Assembly (NCBI GenBank): GCA_039707465.1
Contig: CM077643.1
Location: 330,914,419 to 330,978,418, forward strand
Direction of reading: 5' to 3'
Length of the DNA stretch: 64,000 nt
From: Rhabdophis nuchalis
Lineage: Eukaryota > Chordata > Lepidosauria > Squamata > Natricidae
Position numbers and translations under genes: made by a program. Shown piece by piece: positions 33,379 to 43,905 of the stretch; the stretch's first letter is position 1, and every line of letters begins with the position of its first letter. Below the pieces are notes generated by a model. The model searched no databases. It saw only the letters and a program-made list of their open reading frames with translations, and had not been told where the DNA came from.

Positions 33379-36277
33379 CGATGACCCGATCCCCCCAGCA
33401 CAAGCAGCCGCTGTGGAGCGAAAGCTCCGTCTGGCGTGCCTTGTACGGCCGAAAATCTTCGGCCACGCCGCCCTGAGGCCACCCTCGCAAGACCCAGGTG
33501 GAGACCTGGGACAGGACAGGGTCGGCCTTCGTCCGGGCGGCGACGTCCGAGGACGTCAAGGGCAGGCCTGAGTCTGCCACAGACAAAACGGACAGTGCCG
33601 GCACCGGCTCTTCGTCCGCCTTGGGGAGGGGGCACCGGCTCAGGGCATCAGCATGCCCCAGCTGCTTGCCCGGACGGAAGTACAGCGTATAACTATACGC
33701 TGCTAGGAACTCCGTCCATCTGGTCATCCTGGGAGAAAGGATGGGGGGGGTCGGACGGTCACTGGCCAAAAGCCCAAGGAGAGGCTTATGGTCCGTGAAG
33801 ACAGCAAAAGTCCGACCATACAGGTATTGGTGGAACTTTTTGATGCCGGACACCATAGCCAGAGCCTCCTTGTCAATCTGGCTATAGTTTCTCTCAGTGG
33901 GAGACATTGTCCGGGACCAAAAAGCAATGGGGGCTTCTGAGCCATCTGGGAAGGAATGGCTCAGGACGGCCCCCAGGCCGAAAGGGGAGGCATCGCACGC
34001 CAACGTCAAGGACAGCCTGTCATCATATTGCACAAGGACTGCCTCTGACGTCAGAGTGGCTTTGACAGCCGTGAACGCATGCGCCTCGCGGCTGCCCCAG
34101 CACCAGGCCGCCGATCGATCGAGCAATCGATGAAGCGGCTCGGCTAACGTTGCCTTGTGGGGAAGAAAAGGCGCGTAGAAATTTAAGAGGCCGAGGAACG
34201 CCTGCAGCTCCGTCTTGGAGGCAGGCGTAGGGGCGTTCCTAATGGCCTCGACCTTCTTGGGGGTGGGGTGGATGCCCCGGGCATCAATCAAGAAGCCCAG
34301 GAACTCCACCTCCGGCGCGGCAAAAACGCATTTGCTGCGCTTCAACTTTAATCCCGCGCCCCTGAAAACGCTGAGGACCTTCCTCAGTACTTTGGCGAGC
34401 TCTGAGATGCTGGAAGCAGCTATCAGAACGTCGTCAAAATACGGGACCACGCCTGGGAGCCCATGGAGCAAACGTTCCATGAGGCTCTGGAAGATCCCCG
34501 GGGCGACGGACACACCGAATTGGAGTCTGCGACAACGAAAAGCCCCCCGGTGGGTGACGATGGTCTGCGCCTCCGCAGCCGCCTCGTCCACCGGGAGCTG
34601 TTGATAGGCCTGGGCCATATCCAGTTTCGCAAATATGCGGCCTTGCCCCAGGGAATGGAGCAGGTCTTGCACCACTGGGACTGGATATGGGTTCGCCTGG
34701 AGCCCACGGTTGATGGTCGACTTATAGTCGGCGCAGATCCGCACCGACCCGTCGGGCTTGATGGGGACCACTATGGGGGTCTCCCATCTTGCCTGGTCAA
34801 TGGGCTCGAGCACGCCCTGCGCCACCAGCCGGTCAAGTTCGGCATCGACCTTGGGCTTCAGGGCGAGCGGCAGCCTGCGGGCCTTGAGCCTAATGGGTGC
34901 AACCTGAGGGTCAAGATTTAAGGAGACAGGGGTGCCCACGTAAGAGCCAAGCCGACCGTCAAGCACGTCGGCGAACTCCTCCAAAACCCCGGAGATGGGA
35001 GAGGAGGCGGGAATAGAGTGAACCCCCTGCACTGACAGGCCAAGGGCGGGAAACCAATCCAGGCCGATGATGGCCGCCAGGGGATCAGAAACCACCAGAA
35101 TAGGCAAGGGCCCCTTGAAACCCCCGTACTCCACCCTCAGGGAAATCTGGCCCAGGGTGGGGATTGACGATCCCTGATAGTCCCGCAAAACCGTGAGTGG
35201 GGGGGACAGTTTGTCTAAGGAAAGGCCGGGGCGTAGCTTGGCCAACTGTGCCCGGGAAATGATGGACCGAGACGAGCCAGAGTCCACCTCCATGCGGACC
35301 CCCACCCCCTCCAGTTTCACAACTGTCCTGAGCCGCGTACGGTCGGGCAGGGCTTCCAGCAGAGAGTTGTCGTCGGTCAAGGCAAAACAGCCGGACGGCT
35401 GCGGCTGCTGGCGTCTGCCCCGGCGGCGTTGGGTGGGTGGGTTGGCCGCAGGCCCTCTACGTTCCTCTCCGGAGCGGCGTTGGGGCTCGGGGGAGGGTTG
35501 GTCTTCCGCGGGCGCGGCGGCGCGGCAAGCGGCGGCCAGGTGTCCCTTTCGGCCGCAGCGGCGGCAGATGGCTTCCTTGAACGGGCAATCGGCCCGAGGG
35601 TGCTTTCCCCGGCAGCCCAAGCATCTGTAGGTAGCCGGCATGGGCGGCTTGCGGCCGGCGGGCCTAATGTAGGCGACCTGGTCGTCCTCGTCGGGGTCCT
35701 CGTCCTCCTCAACCAGGCACGCGCGTGCGGGCGGGTGGCGGTCCAAGTCTCTATCCAGGGCCGAGGACTCGGACATCTCGAATGCCCGAGCCTCGTCCAC
35801 CGCCTGTTCTAGGGTCAGCTCAGCTCGGGCCAGCAGGCGCCTTCTGAGGCGGACTTCCCTGAGGCCCCAGATGAATTGCTCCAGCAGGGACTCGGCCAAG
35901 AAGTCCGCGGCGAAAGCGCACGGAATGGCGGCCATGCGGAGCGCCTTCAGGAATTCGGCCACCGACTGGTCAGGCTTCTGGAGGCACTTTCTGAAAGCGA
36001 AGCGGTGGGTCATCTTAGACGGCACCGGGGCGTAGTGGGCCCTGAGCCGTTCGATCAATGTGTCCCACGGCATCTCATATACTTCTGTCGGCGCGGCCAC
36101 GGTGCGAGCGGTGGCGAACAACTCCGTGCCGCCGCAGCCGAGGAAATGGCCCAATTTTCGCGCCGGGGGCAGCGCCCCGTAGTCATTGGCCAGCACGAAG
36201 CATTCGAATCGTGCCATGAAGGACACCCAGGACTCCTTCGCCGAGTCGAACGGAGCGAAGGGAGGAACGGAACCCAT
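33369..36277 (-). CDS. Gypsy gag-protease-reverse transcriptase-RNase H
   Basis: One continuous frame makes gag and most of pol. I start it at ATG 36277 (MGSVPPFAPFD), the first ATG after the primer-binding region; the upstream extension to 36445 lies partly in the LTR. Residues counted from this ATG: the gag core is roughly 1-200 (FIWGLREVRLRRRLL near 136-150). Two zinc knuckles, CX2CX3HX4C and CX2CX4HX4C, lie at about 219-251. Aspartic protease VDSGSS is at 331-336. The reverse transcriptase has KLDMAQAYQQLP near 551 and catalytic YFDD at 613-616. RNase H has DASPFGLGAV from 762, then KEALAMV and TDHKPLL. All catalytic residues look intact. Gag and pol share one frame, so no gag-pol shift is needed. 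The frame runs on out of register to 32879. Confidence 0.93.
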
Positions 36278-36365
36278 AACGATCGTACCGCAAAAGAAAA
36301 TGTGTAAAAAAAAATTTTTTGTGAGGAAAAAATTTCCTTCCCTCAGCAATCCGAGCTCTGCCTGG

Positions 36366-36383
36366 CCCCAGCCCTCGTCGCCA
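36366..36383 (-). other. Primer-binding site region
   Basis: The minus strand just inside the 5' LTR reads TGGCGACGAGGGCTGGGG. A TGG start immediately after the LTR end is usual for a tRNA primer-binding site. I cannot name the tRNA. Confidence 0.6.
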
Positions 36384-36384
36384 G

Positions 36385-36720
36385 TGTTAGATTCTCTGCA
36401 CGGTGGAGAATAGAGGGAGTCCGAGCCAGGTTTGCTCAAAAACACAGCCCTTTATTTTAGGCAAGCTTACAATAGAAGAATGGTTCAGTTAAAGAAATAG
36501 GCGGTAGACAGGGGCTCCCGCGCTTTGACAGCTCTTTATATTTGGAGCTGTCAAAGGGGGAGCCAATCAGGCTGCAGCAAGGGCCAGGCGCGCCTCAGCC
36601 AATCAGGCGCGTCTGTCAGTTGGCTGCCTTGCTACAGCCTGTTGCCAAGGCTCCAAAGGCAGCCTGGAAGACCTGCGGCCGGTCGTAAGTCGAGACCGGT
36701 CGCAGGTCGAGGATATAACA
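36385..36720 (-). repeat. Gypsy 5' LTR
   Basis: The 336-bp LTR at the 5' end in element orientation, identical by eye to the 3' LTR. It should contain the promoter and polyadenylation signal. GTTATATCC is its first block and an AATAAA-type signal is visible as TTTATT (AATAAA on the minus strand) near 36450. Confidence 0.95.
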
Positions 36721-36725
36721 CAACC

Positions 36726-36870
36726 AAAGATGTACAGGCAATGTGTCAGTTTCAAGCTGCTAGGCTTTTATATATCAGCAGCAAGATCTTGAATCAAATT
36801 CAGTAGTTAACTGGCAGCTAGTACATGGATTTTAGCAACAATGTAGGATATGCATGACCAGATACTCCAA
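36726..36870 (-). mobile_element. L2 fragment, right of the gypsy insertion
   Basis: ATCTTGAATCAAATTCAG and AACTGGCAGCTAGTACATG resemble the CTTGAATTGAGCCCGG...CTGGCAGCCAGTGCAG block of L2 in minus orientation. With 31530-31654 it makes one interrupted L2 copy. Confidence 0.5.
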
Positions 36871-37620
36871 TCAGCAGCCTACGTGTATATACTGTCCTGA
36901 TACACTATCCTTCAAACCTTTTGAATTACTACGGTAGTACTTCTCAAAGAAAGACTGTAATAATATAATAGATTTTATGCTTCTTTGTGTGTCTCTTTAT
37001 TTCTCACTTCAGGGACTTTTTCATATCCTTTCCAATCAGATGAGGGAATTAAAGCTTTCTGTTTACTGTACCCAGATACAGACAATTTAACACTCTTAAG
37101 GAATATATTTTTTTATAATTGCTTCTACTCGTGCAAAGAATGTCATCATCAAAAAAAGACTGTTTCTATCTACTTTGGATCTACATTTGTGAGAAAGAAA
37201 AATCAAATATTTAACTGAAGTACAAGGCTAGAGCCAGATATGCTATTTCACACAAGCATTTCTCTTCTAAAATGCAATCGACACTTCATGAGATCTGTGT
37301 ATTGTGCTGGATATGATTCACTGAGATGCTGTATTTGGTCGATGGAAAAGACTCTGCTTTTGCAAAGCAATCAGGTGCTGCTGATCTTCCTCAATCAGCT
37401 GCCTTGAGTTAACAATTCAACAAGTAAGAAACCGGCACAGGGGCTACTTAGCAACTCAGAGCAAAATAAAGTGGAGATTTCACTTTGGCCCATTTTGCAG
37501 GGGGACTATGAAGAAGCACCTCCAAGGTGCTTCAAGATAAACAAGATAAACACATATTTTTTATTAGCATGCATCGAATTCCCAGCACAAAGGAAATAAT
37601 AATCCAATCCTACTATAAAA
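36871..37620. other. No gene or element recognised
   Basis: AT-rich unique sequence. Confidence 0.5.
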
Positions 37621-37970
37621 GGGATGCGGTGGCTCAGTGGCTAAGATGATGAGCTTGTCGATCAGAAAGGTCAGCAGTTTGGATCTGTAGCGCCGTGTAA
37701 CTGAGTGAGCTCCCGTTACTTGCCCCAGTTTCTGCCAACCTAGCAGTTCCAAAGCACATAAAAATGCAAGTAGAAAAATAGTGACCACCTTTGGTGGGAA
37801 GGTAACAGTGTTCCGTGCGCCTTCAGTGTTTAGTCATGCCACCACATGACCACAAGAGATGTCTTTTGACAGCGCTGGCTCTTCAGCTTTGAAACGGAGA
37901 TGAGCACCACCCCCTAGAGTCAGGAATGACTACCACATATGTGTGAGGGGAACCTCCACCTTTATCTTTT
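37621..37970 (+). mobile_element. Sauria SINE
   Basis: The A-box region GGTGGCTCAGTGGCTAAG and a mutated B box (GTTTGGATCTG) are followed by the same body as the copy at 21300 (GAGCTCCCGTTACTTGCC, AAACGGAGATGAGCACCA) and an ACCTTTATCTTTT tail. It is more diverged than the first copy. No clear target duplication was found. Confidence 0.88.
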
Positions 37971-38234
37971 GCTATTCAAATGATATCATTTTAGACTATC
38001 AAGCTATACATGGATCCCGAAGCAGGACATTCCAGCCAATATCAAAGCACATATGGGCTGATAATGAGAAGAAAACTGTTCTTTGAAATAGTCTTATTTC
38101 AGATAATTGTATAATAGTATCAATAGCTTCACAATTTAGTAATTACAGACTGAGCATGCAGTGCCATAAAGGCTATGACACACAATTCCACTTTGGTGCC
38201 TCAGTTGTATTTTTCATTCCATTTCCAGGGCATT

Positions 38235-38644
38235 CAGAAGGTCCTCTTACTGACTGCTTGTTTAGCGAGTGTTCAAAGTTATGACCATGCTGAAAAGGGA
38301 TTTTTATGACTGTTCCTCAAACTTGTGGCTGTTGCAGTGTCTCAAAAACCATGTGATTGCAGTTCAGACACTTGACAATCCACATGTATTTACAACAGTG
38401 ACAGCATCCTGTGGTTATGTGATCTCCCCAAGCCAGGTTCCGACAAGCAAAGTCAATGGGGACGCTGGCAGGAAGTCACAAGTTGCAGTCATGTAACATG
38501 GTTCCTAACAACCACAGGTGATTTGCTTCACAACTGAAGCCAGTAGTAAGTTCGGAATAGTCACATGATGTTTCACTTTCTGACTGCATCAATCAATGAC
38601 CGAGTTAGTGGTCCCAGGTGCAGTCAGTAAAGAAGGACTACCTG
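38235..38644. mobile_element. TcMar-type MITE, diverged
   Basis: Ends CAGAAGGTCCTCTTACTGAC and GTCAGTAAAGAAGGACTACCTG are inverted repeats. TA follows the right end. The interior shares CCATGTGATTGCAGTTC and TTCCTAACAACC with the family, but the subfamily differs from the copies at 3923, 28210 and 30974. Confidence 0.7.
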
Positions 38645-40680
38645 TATTGTTAATTGTGAAGATATAAAGGCATGAATATCCTTATCCAGGAAATGAAATA
38701 GAGGTCAGCCAAAGCAAGCATAGCCATTGCTCAACGTATCGCTAAGTAAATGCCACTGAACAAGAAAGGCATCTCTGGAGATTTACTGATCTCCTCGATA
38801 GACTGGATCATGATATAGACAACTACCTCTATCTAGCTATGGCCACTTACAGGTTTTGCTTAATCTCTATCAAATCTTGGCTAATGTGAGGGCATCTCTG
38901 TACACACAAAGGTCCCATTTTACATGATGTTCACATTATATAAAGATATGCAGCCTTAAGAAAAATGCCTACTCAATGTGGCCTCTTCTCCAATGGAATG
39001 TTTTAAGTATTCTGGAAATTTGTTTCATGGAAAAGAGGTTCTACATCATCCCCATCTCTTCCCTTCCTCGGGTTCAATTTACATTATTCTTCATCCTTAA
39101 TCACAAAAGGATGAAGAATAATGTAAATTGAACCTGAGGTCTTTGTTTCTTAAAAATACAAAAGTAGTCCACAGGGGTTTTTTAAAATCTAATTTTAATT
39201 TTTAGCAGATTTGTAAAGGATTAATATTCATTTTTTTCTTGGAAGATTCCTTGCTCATTTATCCCTTTGAACTAGAATGAACTATCTGTTCAGAAGCCGA
39301 GTATCTCAGGATAAAGTCTAGAAATGGAAAGAAATCATATCTCAATCATTTCTGGCACAGCTTTTCATTATAAAGAACAAAAGAGTGCAGGGTCCTGTTA
39401 TGCCGTGTGTATAAGCCTTCCGTGCTATAAAAAAGCATTTGCAAAGAGCCAGAGCTTATTTTCTTCATTTGAGTAAAAGAATCTTTTTCTTTTCCTTTTT
39501 ATCTTTTCCTACATTGTATAATATTTTTTTAAAAATAATAAATGTATTTCTGTATTACGCAATTGTGTTAGTTTTATCTGTACAATAGAATCTTCAATAA
39601 AAATTAATGGGAAAGAAGATCGGGCAAAAACAATCTTTCATTTCAATTTATCTCCTTTCTTCTTCAAACACCAAAGACTAAGAATCTCACATTTTCACCT
39701 GTTAGGAAGTGTAGATATGGCCCAGATAACCAGATTCTTCATGTTGATCATTGTTTTAATTAACCTTTCTCAGTAGCACATGACATTCAATCACTTCAGG
39801 TCTATTGTTTTCTTCATGCAATGCATAGTCTTATTTTATTCCTCCCATAGTGAACAGCTATTCTGCATTCACTATACTTTTTTATACAAGAAGAAGGGGG
39901 GAAAGCAGGATTGCATAGCATGCCAGTACAATTAGGTACAACAAAATACCCATGTCCATGCATTTATGTCTTTTAGGTTACACATGCCTCTAAATCAAGA
40001 TTTGACATGTTACTGCTACTAATATTAATTTTAATAGGATAGGATATCCTATTAACCATTTGTTTTGATGATGGCTATTATATTTTCTCAGCATTCAAGA
40101 TATCTGTGATAGTCTAATTTCAATATTTTCTCCATTGCCTTTTTGCTAGAAATATCAGAAAAAAGCAGGAAAAATGTGCTTTATGTATAATACGGCAAAG
40201 CCATTCTGGCATTTTTCTCTTGCTAACTAGGAATTCTGAAGGTTTCAATCCCATCTAACTGGTATGGAGATTACAAAAATCATATCTGTCATGATTTTTC
40301 CACTAGATGTACAGAAAGAATTTCACGTATAATATGTACATGCTAATACGTGGATAAAAACTGACTCCATGGGCTCTTTTGGACAATATTGCTTTTTCAA
40401 GGAAAACAATATTTCAACAGTTAAAAATACTGCATGGAAAAAAACCACCCAAATTTACGCTGAGAATATTGTGATAGCACTGAAGTGAGAACTATGAAGA
40501 AATAGCAATGATGTTTTTTCATTTGTTATGTTGGAGTAGGCAAAAGAATCCCACTGAAATATTTTATTGAGACTATTCTACAACAACTTGAAAAAGCCAC
40601 TCTATAGGAATGACTACTCAAAATAAAAAAAATGGAGAACTGAACCTACTAGGTTAAGGCAATTTGCAAATATTATGTCA
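38645..40680. other. Mostly unique sequence with one hairpin
   Basis: AT-rich. The only structure noted is the perfect hairpin at 39066-39139. Confidence 0.5.
39066..39139. repeat. Hairpin, 33-bp arms, 8-nt loop
   Basis: Arms 39066-39098 and 39107-39139 are reverse complements at 32 of 33 positions, with loop AATCACAA. Confidence 0.95.
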
Positions 40681-40716
40681 AAATCTTCCCACTATTAAAA
40701 ACAGCTGTGGTGGGAT

Positions 40717-41196
40717 ATGGACCTGGTTTATAGAATTAACTCAACATATGCTAGAACCCATAATGTTCCAAGAGAGGTACATGTTAAATTTCTCAGGAGG
40801 ACCACAAGGGATGACATGCTGGGGGCCCAAAGGGAGGGACCTCTAAAATATCAAGATAAAGAAATTACCATTTTAAAGCAAATCCTGAAAAAAATAAGAG
40901 AAAGAAGGAGGAAGTATTCTTTCTTATCAAAGAAACTATACAATAGAGGAATTTGGTTTAGATGGTTATTACCAGAGGGAATGTTGATTTTCTGGGAGGG
41001 AAGCAAAATTAGAATTAAAACAGTGGAAGAGGCTGAAGCCTTTATTAAAAAACATTCTTCTCTCCTAGAGGACGAAGATAGTGGAGGCGGGGGGAAAGGC
41101 AGCAATGTACAAGACATGGGAAAGGGGAAGGCTATGACTCCATCTGGGGGCAGAGAGGAGGAAGCAATAGCCAAAGGGCTCAGATCACAAAAATAA
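40717..41196 (+). pseudogene. L1 ORF1 protein, C-terminal part
   Basis: This 159-codon frame is the RNA-binding part of an L1 ORF1 protein, a nucleic-acid chaperone that coats L1 RNA. It reads NVPREVHVKFLRRTTRDDML, KEITILKQILKKIRERRRKY and IWFRWLLPEGMLIFWEG, then KTVEEAEAFIKKHSS. This is the order of the end of the RRM and the C-terminal domain in L1 ORF1p. The N-terminal coiled coil is missing because of 5' truncation, and the ATG is not the original start. The tail is Gly/Ser-rich and ends at TAA 41194-41196. No ORF2 follows. Confidence 0.8.
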
Positions 41197-41271
41197 TTGT
41201 ATTTGAAATATTATTGTAATTGTTGATATAGTAGAAAGTGGCAAAGAAAGAGATGATTGAACATATGGTTG

Positions 41272-41276
<5 letters not shown>

Positions 41277-41336
<60 letters not shown>
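41277..41336. repeat. ATA/AAT microsatellite
   Basis: A trinucleotide repeat at the L2 junction, continuing into a TTTTAA hexanucleotide run (41337-41380) that forms the inserted L2's tail. Confidence 0.95.
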
Positions 41337-41341
<5 letters not shown>

Positions 41342-42306
41342 TTTAATTTTAATTTTAATTTTAATTTTAATTTTAATTTATAACCCGCTCTCTCTCCCCG
41401 AAGGGACTCGAGGCGGGGCACAGGGAATTTAAAAATACAAATAAAAACCAAAAACACAATACAATGTTAAAACGAATTAAACTAACCCTGCGCTAAAATC
41501 CCATATAAAAACTAAAACTAAGCCCTAAAAACCCCTAAAAACAGTTTAATTACCCTAGGCCGGCCAAGCAGAAGAAGTGTGTTTTTAATTTTTGACGGAA
41601 GGAGCGGAGGTCCGTGGTTGTTCTAATTTCGGGGGGAAGGTCGTTCCCCTGGGCATCGCCTGCTGGCATAACCTAGTGGACGGCACCCGGAGAAGTCCCT
41701 CTCTGTGGGAGCAAATCGGCCGCAGGGATGTATGGGGCAGGATGCGATCCCGCAGATAGCTAGGTCCCGTGCCATGGAGCGCTTTGAAGACGATGACCAG
41801 CACCTTGAAGCGCACCCGAAAGACGACAGGCAGTCAATGCAGCTCGCGCAGGAGCGGTGTTACATAGGAAAACCTAGAGGTTCCCATAACTGCCCGCGCG
41901 GCTGCATTCTGGACAAGCTGAAGTCTTCGGGTGCACCTCAAGGGGAGCCCCATGTAGAGAGCATTGCAGTAGTCCAGTCGGGATGTCACGAGAGCATGAG
42001 TGACTGTGCAAAGGGCACCCTGATCCAATAGGGGACGCAACTGGTGGACCAGGTGGACCAGGTAAAACGCCCTCCTGGCTACGGCCGTCACTTGATCTTC
42101 CATAGACAGCCGTGCATCAAGGAGGACGCCCAAGTTGCGTGCCCCATCCACAGGGGTTAGATGTTCACCCCCTATGGCCAGTGATGGAGTCAACTGGTTG
42201 TACCGGGATGCCGGAAACCACAGCCACTCGGTCTTGGACGGGTTGAGTCTGAGTCTGTTACTTCCCATCCAGGCCTGCACGGCTTCCAGGCACTGGCATA
42301 TCATCA
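41337..42306 (-). mobile_element. L2 LINE, 5'-truncated, inserted in L1
   Basis: On the minus strand: reverse transcriptase remnant, 3' UTR with GGGACTCGAGGCGGGGCACAGG and a TTAAAA tail. It interrupts the L1 3' region. Confidence 0.88.
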
Positions 42307-42307
42307 T
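41585..42307 (-). pseudogene. L2 pol C-terminal remnant
   Basis: Minus-strand frames 41834-42307 and 41585-41815 encode the part of L2 pol after the YADD motif: MICQCLEAVQAWMGSNRLRL, ASRYNQLTPSLAIGGEH, NLGVLLDARLSMEDQVTAVA, TSRLDYCNALYMGLPLRCTR and VTPLLRELH. The frame breaks and resumes at MRFKVLVIVFKALHGTGPSY. A deletion removed part of the PRGRAFSVAGPALWN block near 41650. The 157-codon open stretch is well preserved for an L2. The catalytic YADD is missing, so the protein is inactive. Confidence 0.85.
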
Positions 42308-42652
42308 ATAAAGTAAGAACTCTGTATATGCTTATCTTTTATATGTTATTTTTAAAATTGTAAAACTATGAGATCTGGAGGGATTTCTACTACTAACATG
42401 GGAGCTACCAAAATTTTCTATGTACCCTTTTACCTTTTCTCCATAAATGTTTTAAAACCAATAAAACTCTTTAAAAAACAAATCTTCCCACTATTAGATA
42501 GAAGAGGGAACATTTAAAAGTCCTGAAATTGGGACAGAGGAGAGGGATAAAGTGGGAAGGGGATCATAATAGAGAATTTTCAGTTCTAAATAGGTTCCAG
42601 ACATGCAATTCTTCAGCCATCCCCAGAATTTTTACATTAGTACACTCTAGAG

Positions 42653-43288
42653 CCATGCTGGCGAACCTATGGCACATGTGCCACAGGTGGCACGCGGAGC
42701 CATTTATCGTTTCCCTGTTAGTTGGCCAGCATGCATGCGTGTGCTGGTCAGCTGACTTTGGCCTTCGTTTGAGGCCATTTTTCGCCCTCTAGAGGCTTCC
42801 CTGAAGGCTCGGGGGGCCAAAAACGGCCCTTCGGACACTTACGGTTTGGCCATAGAGCCATTTTTCACCCTTTGGAACTTTCAGAGAAACAACTGGAGGT
42901 CAAACATCGGCCGTACGGGGAACCTGAAAGTTTGGGATGGTGACTTCTGGTTTGACCATACGGCTGATTTTTGACCTCTAGAGCTTTCATGGGCCTTCAG
43001 GAGGCCTTCAGGAGGCTTCCCTGAAGGCTCCGGAGGGCAAAAACAGGCCATACGAGCAAAGTGGAAGTCACCATTCCCTAACGTCCGGGTTCACCATAGG
43101 TCTGGTTTTTTGTCCTCCAGAGGCTTCAGGGAAACTCCTGAGGCCTCCAGAGGGCATCTGGGGGAGGTTGTTTTTGCCCTCCACAGGGGGTCCATGCGCA
43201 TAGCTTTATGGGTATTGCACACCAATGCATGACCCCCCAAGCTCCCCCAGCTTTTGGCATGGCAGCCAAAAAAGGTTTGCCATCACTG
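42653..43288. mobile_element. hAT MITE, 636 bp
   Basis: Left end CCATGCTGGCGAACCTATGG and right end AGGTTTGCCATCACTG are inverted repeats. A perfect, palindromic 8-bp duplication CTCTAGAG lies at 42645-42652 and 43289-43296. The interior repeats GAGGCTTCCCTGAAGGCTC-like blocks. No transposase is present. Confidence 0.9.
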
Positions 43289-43376
43289 CTCTAGAGCATG
43301 TTGTTCTTATTTGAAGATCAAGCCCCACACTGTTGTGATATACAACAAAGGCCTTCTTATAGAGAAAAAGAAGGTA

Positions 43377-43905
43377 GAACAACAGAATTCAAAGTCTTCT
43401 AATCCAGCTCAGGCAGGAGCCCTTATACCCATTATCGTGAACCTATGGCACGTGTGTCAGAAGTGGCATGCAGAGCCATCTCTCTGGGCATGCCAGCCAT
43501 CACCCGTTGCTCTTCCAGGTTCCTGCGCGCACATGTGTGCCAGCCAGCTGGTCTTCACACCTGCAGGAGCACTGGAAACTGGAAGAGCAGCTCCCTGGCA
43601 CGCATGGTTTCGGGCACTCCCCCATGCCCATGCTCATGCTCCCATTTCAGCACTTAGTGCCAAAAAGGTTCACCAATACTGCCCTAAACCATTTGGGACA
43701 AATATTGTCAAATCTCTGCTTAAAAACCTCTTGTGTTTGAACACCCATAACTTCTGGATGCAAGTAGTTCCACCGATTATTTGTTCTAATTGTCAATAAA
43801 TTTCTCCTTAGGCCTAGGTTGGTTCTCTCCTTTATTAGTTTCCATCCATTGCTTCTTATCCTGCCTTCACAATGCCTTTTTTAACCAATAATGCTTTTTA
43901 ACCAG
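43377..43905 (-). mobile_element. CR1 LINE 3' end, interrupted by hAT
   Basis: Minus-strand CR1 3' end: AAGTCTTCTAATCCAGCTC (3' UTR), then the inserted hAT element (43429-43681), then coding remnant complementary to GGAGAAATTTATTGACAATT and AAGCAATGGATGGAAACTAA. It is older than the plus-strand CR1 copies. Confidence 0.8.
43429..43681. mobile_element. hAT MITE nested in CR1
   Basis: Ends CCATTATCGTGAACCTATGG and AAAGGTTCACCAATACTG match the family at 42653. Flanks CCTTATAC (43421-43428) and CCCTAAAC (43682-43689) agree at 6 of 8. CR1 sequence continues on both sides. Confidence 0.78.

Larger units (their letters stand above)
31655..36720 (-). mobile_element. Ty3/gypsy LTR retrotransposon, full length
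   Basis: A complete 5,066-bp LTR retrotransposon on the minus strand. It has two 336-bp LTRs that I read as identical, TG...CA ends, a 5-bp target duplication CAACC (31650-31654 and 36721-36725), a polypurine tract and a primer-binding region. The gene order gag, protease, reverse transcriptase, RNase H, integrase is that of Ty3/gypsy. No envelope-like gene is present. The interior is GC-rich, unlike its surroundings. Identical LTRs mean a very recent insertion. One frameshift in a C8 run before integrase is the only break seen. Confidence 0.95.
40681..42496 (+). mobile_element. ORF1-only L1 (half-L1-like) with nested L2
   Basis: A 17-bp target duplication, AAATCTTCCCACTATTA, lies at 40681-40697 and 42480-42496. 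Between them are an ORF1 C-terminal region (to 41196), a short non-coding stretch, a minus-strand L2 (about 41337-42306), and a 3' UTR that ends AATAAAACTCTTTAAAAAAC. No ORF2 sequence was found. The layout matches 5'-truncated L1 lacking ORF2. Confidence 0.75.

Noticed and set aside
32617..36307. Several plus-strand frames of 60-160 codons
   Set aside because: GC-rich antisense shadows of the gypsy gag-pol genes.
31655..36720. Endogenous retrovirus with envelope
   Set aside because: No third reading frame exists between integrase and the 3' LTR, and the domain order and zinc knuckles fit Ty3/gypsy.
41185..41457. Leucine-rich and isoleucine-rich frames
   Set aside because: Translations of the AAT and TTTTAA repeats at the L2 junction.
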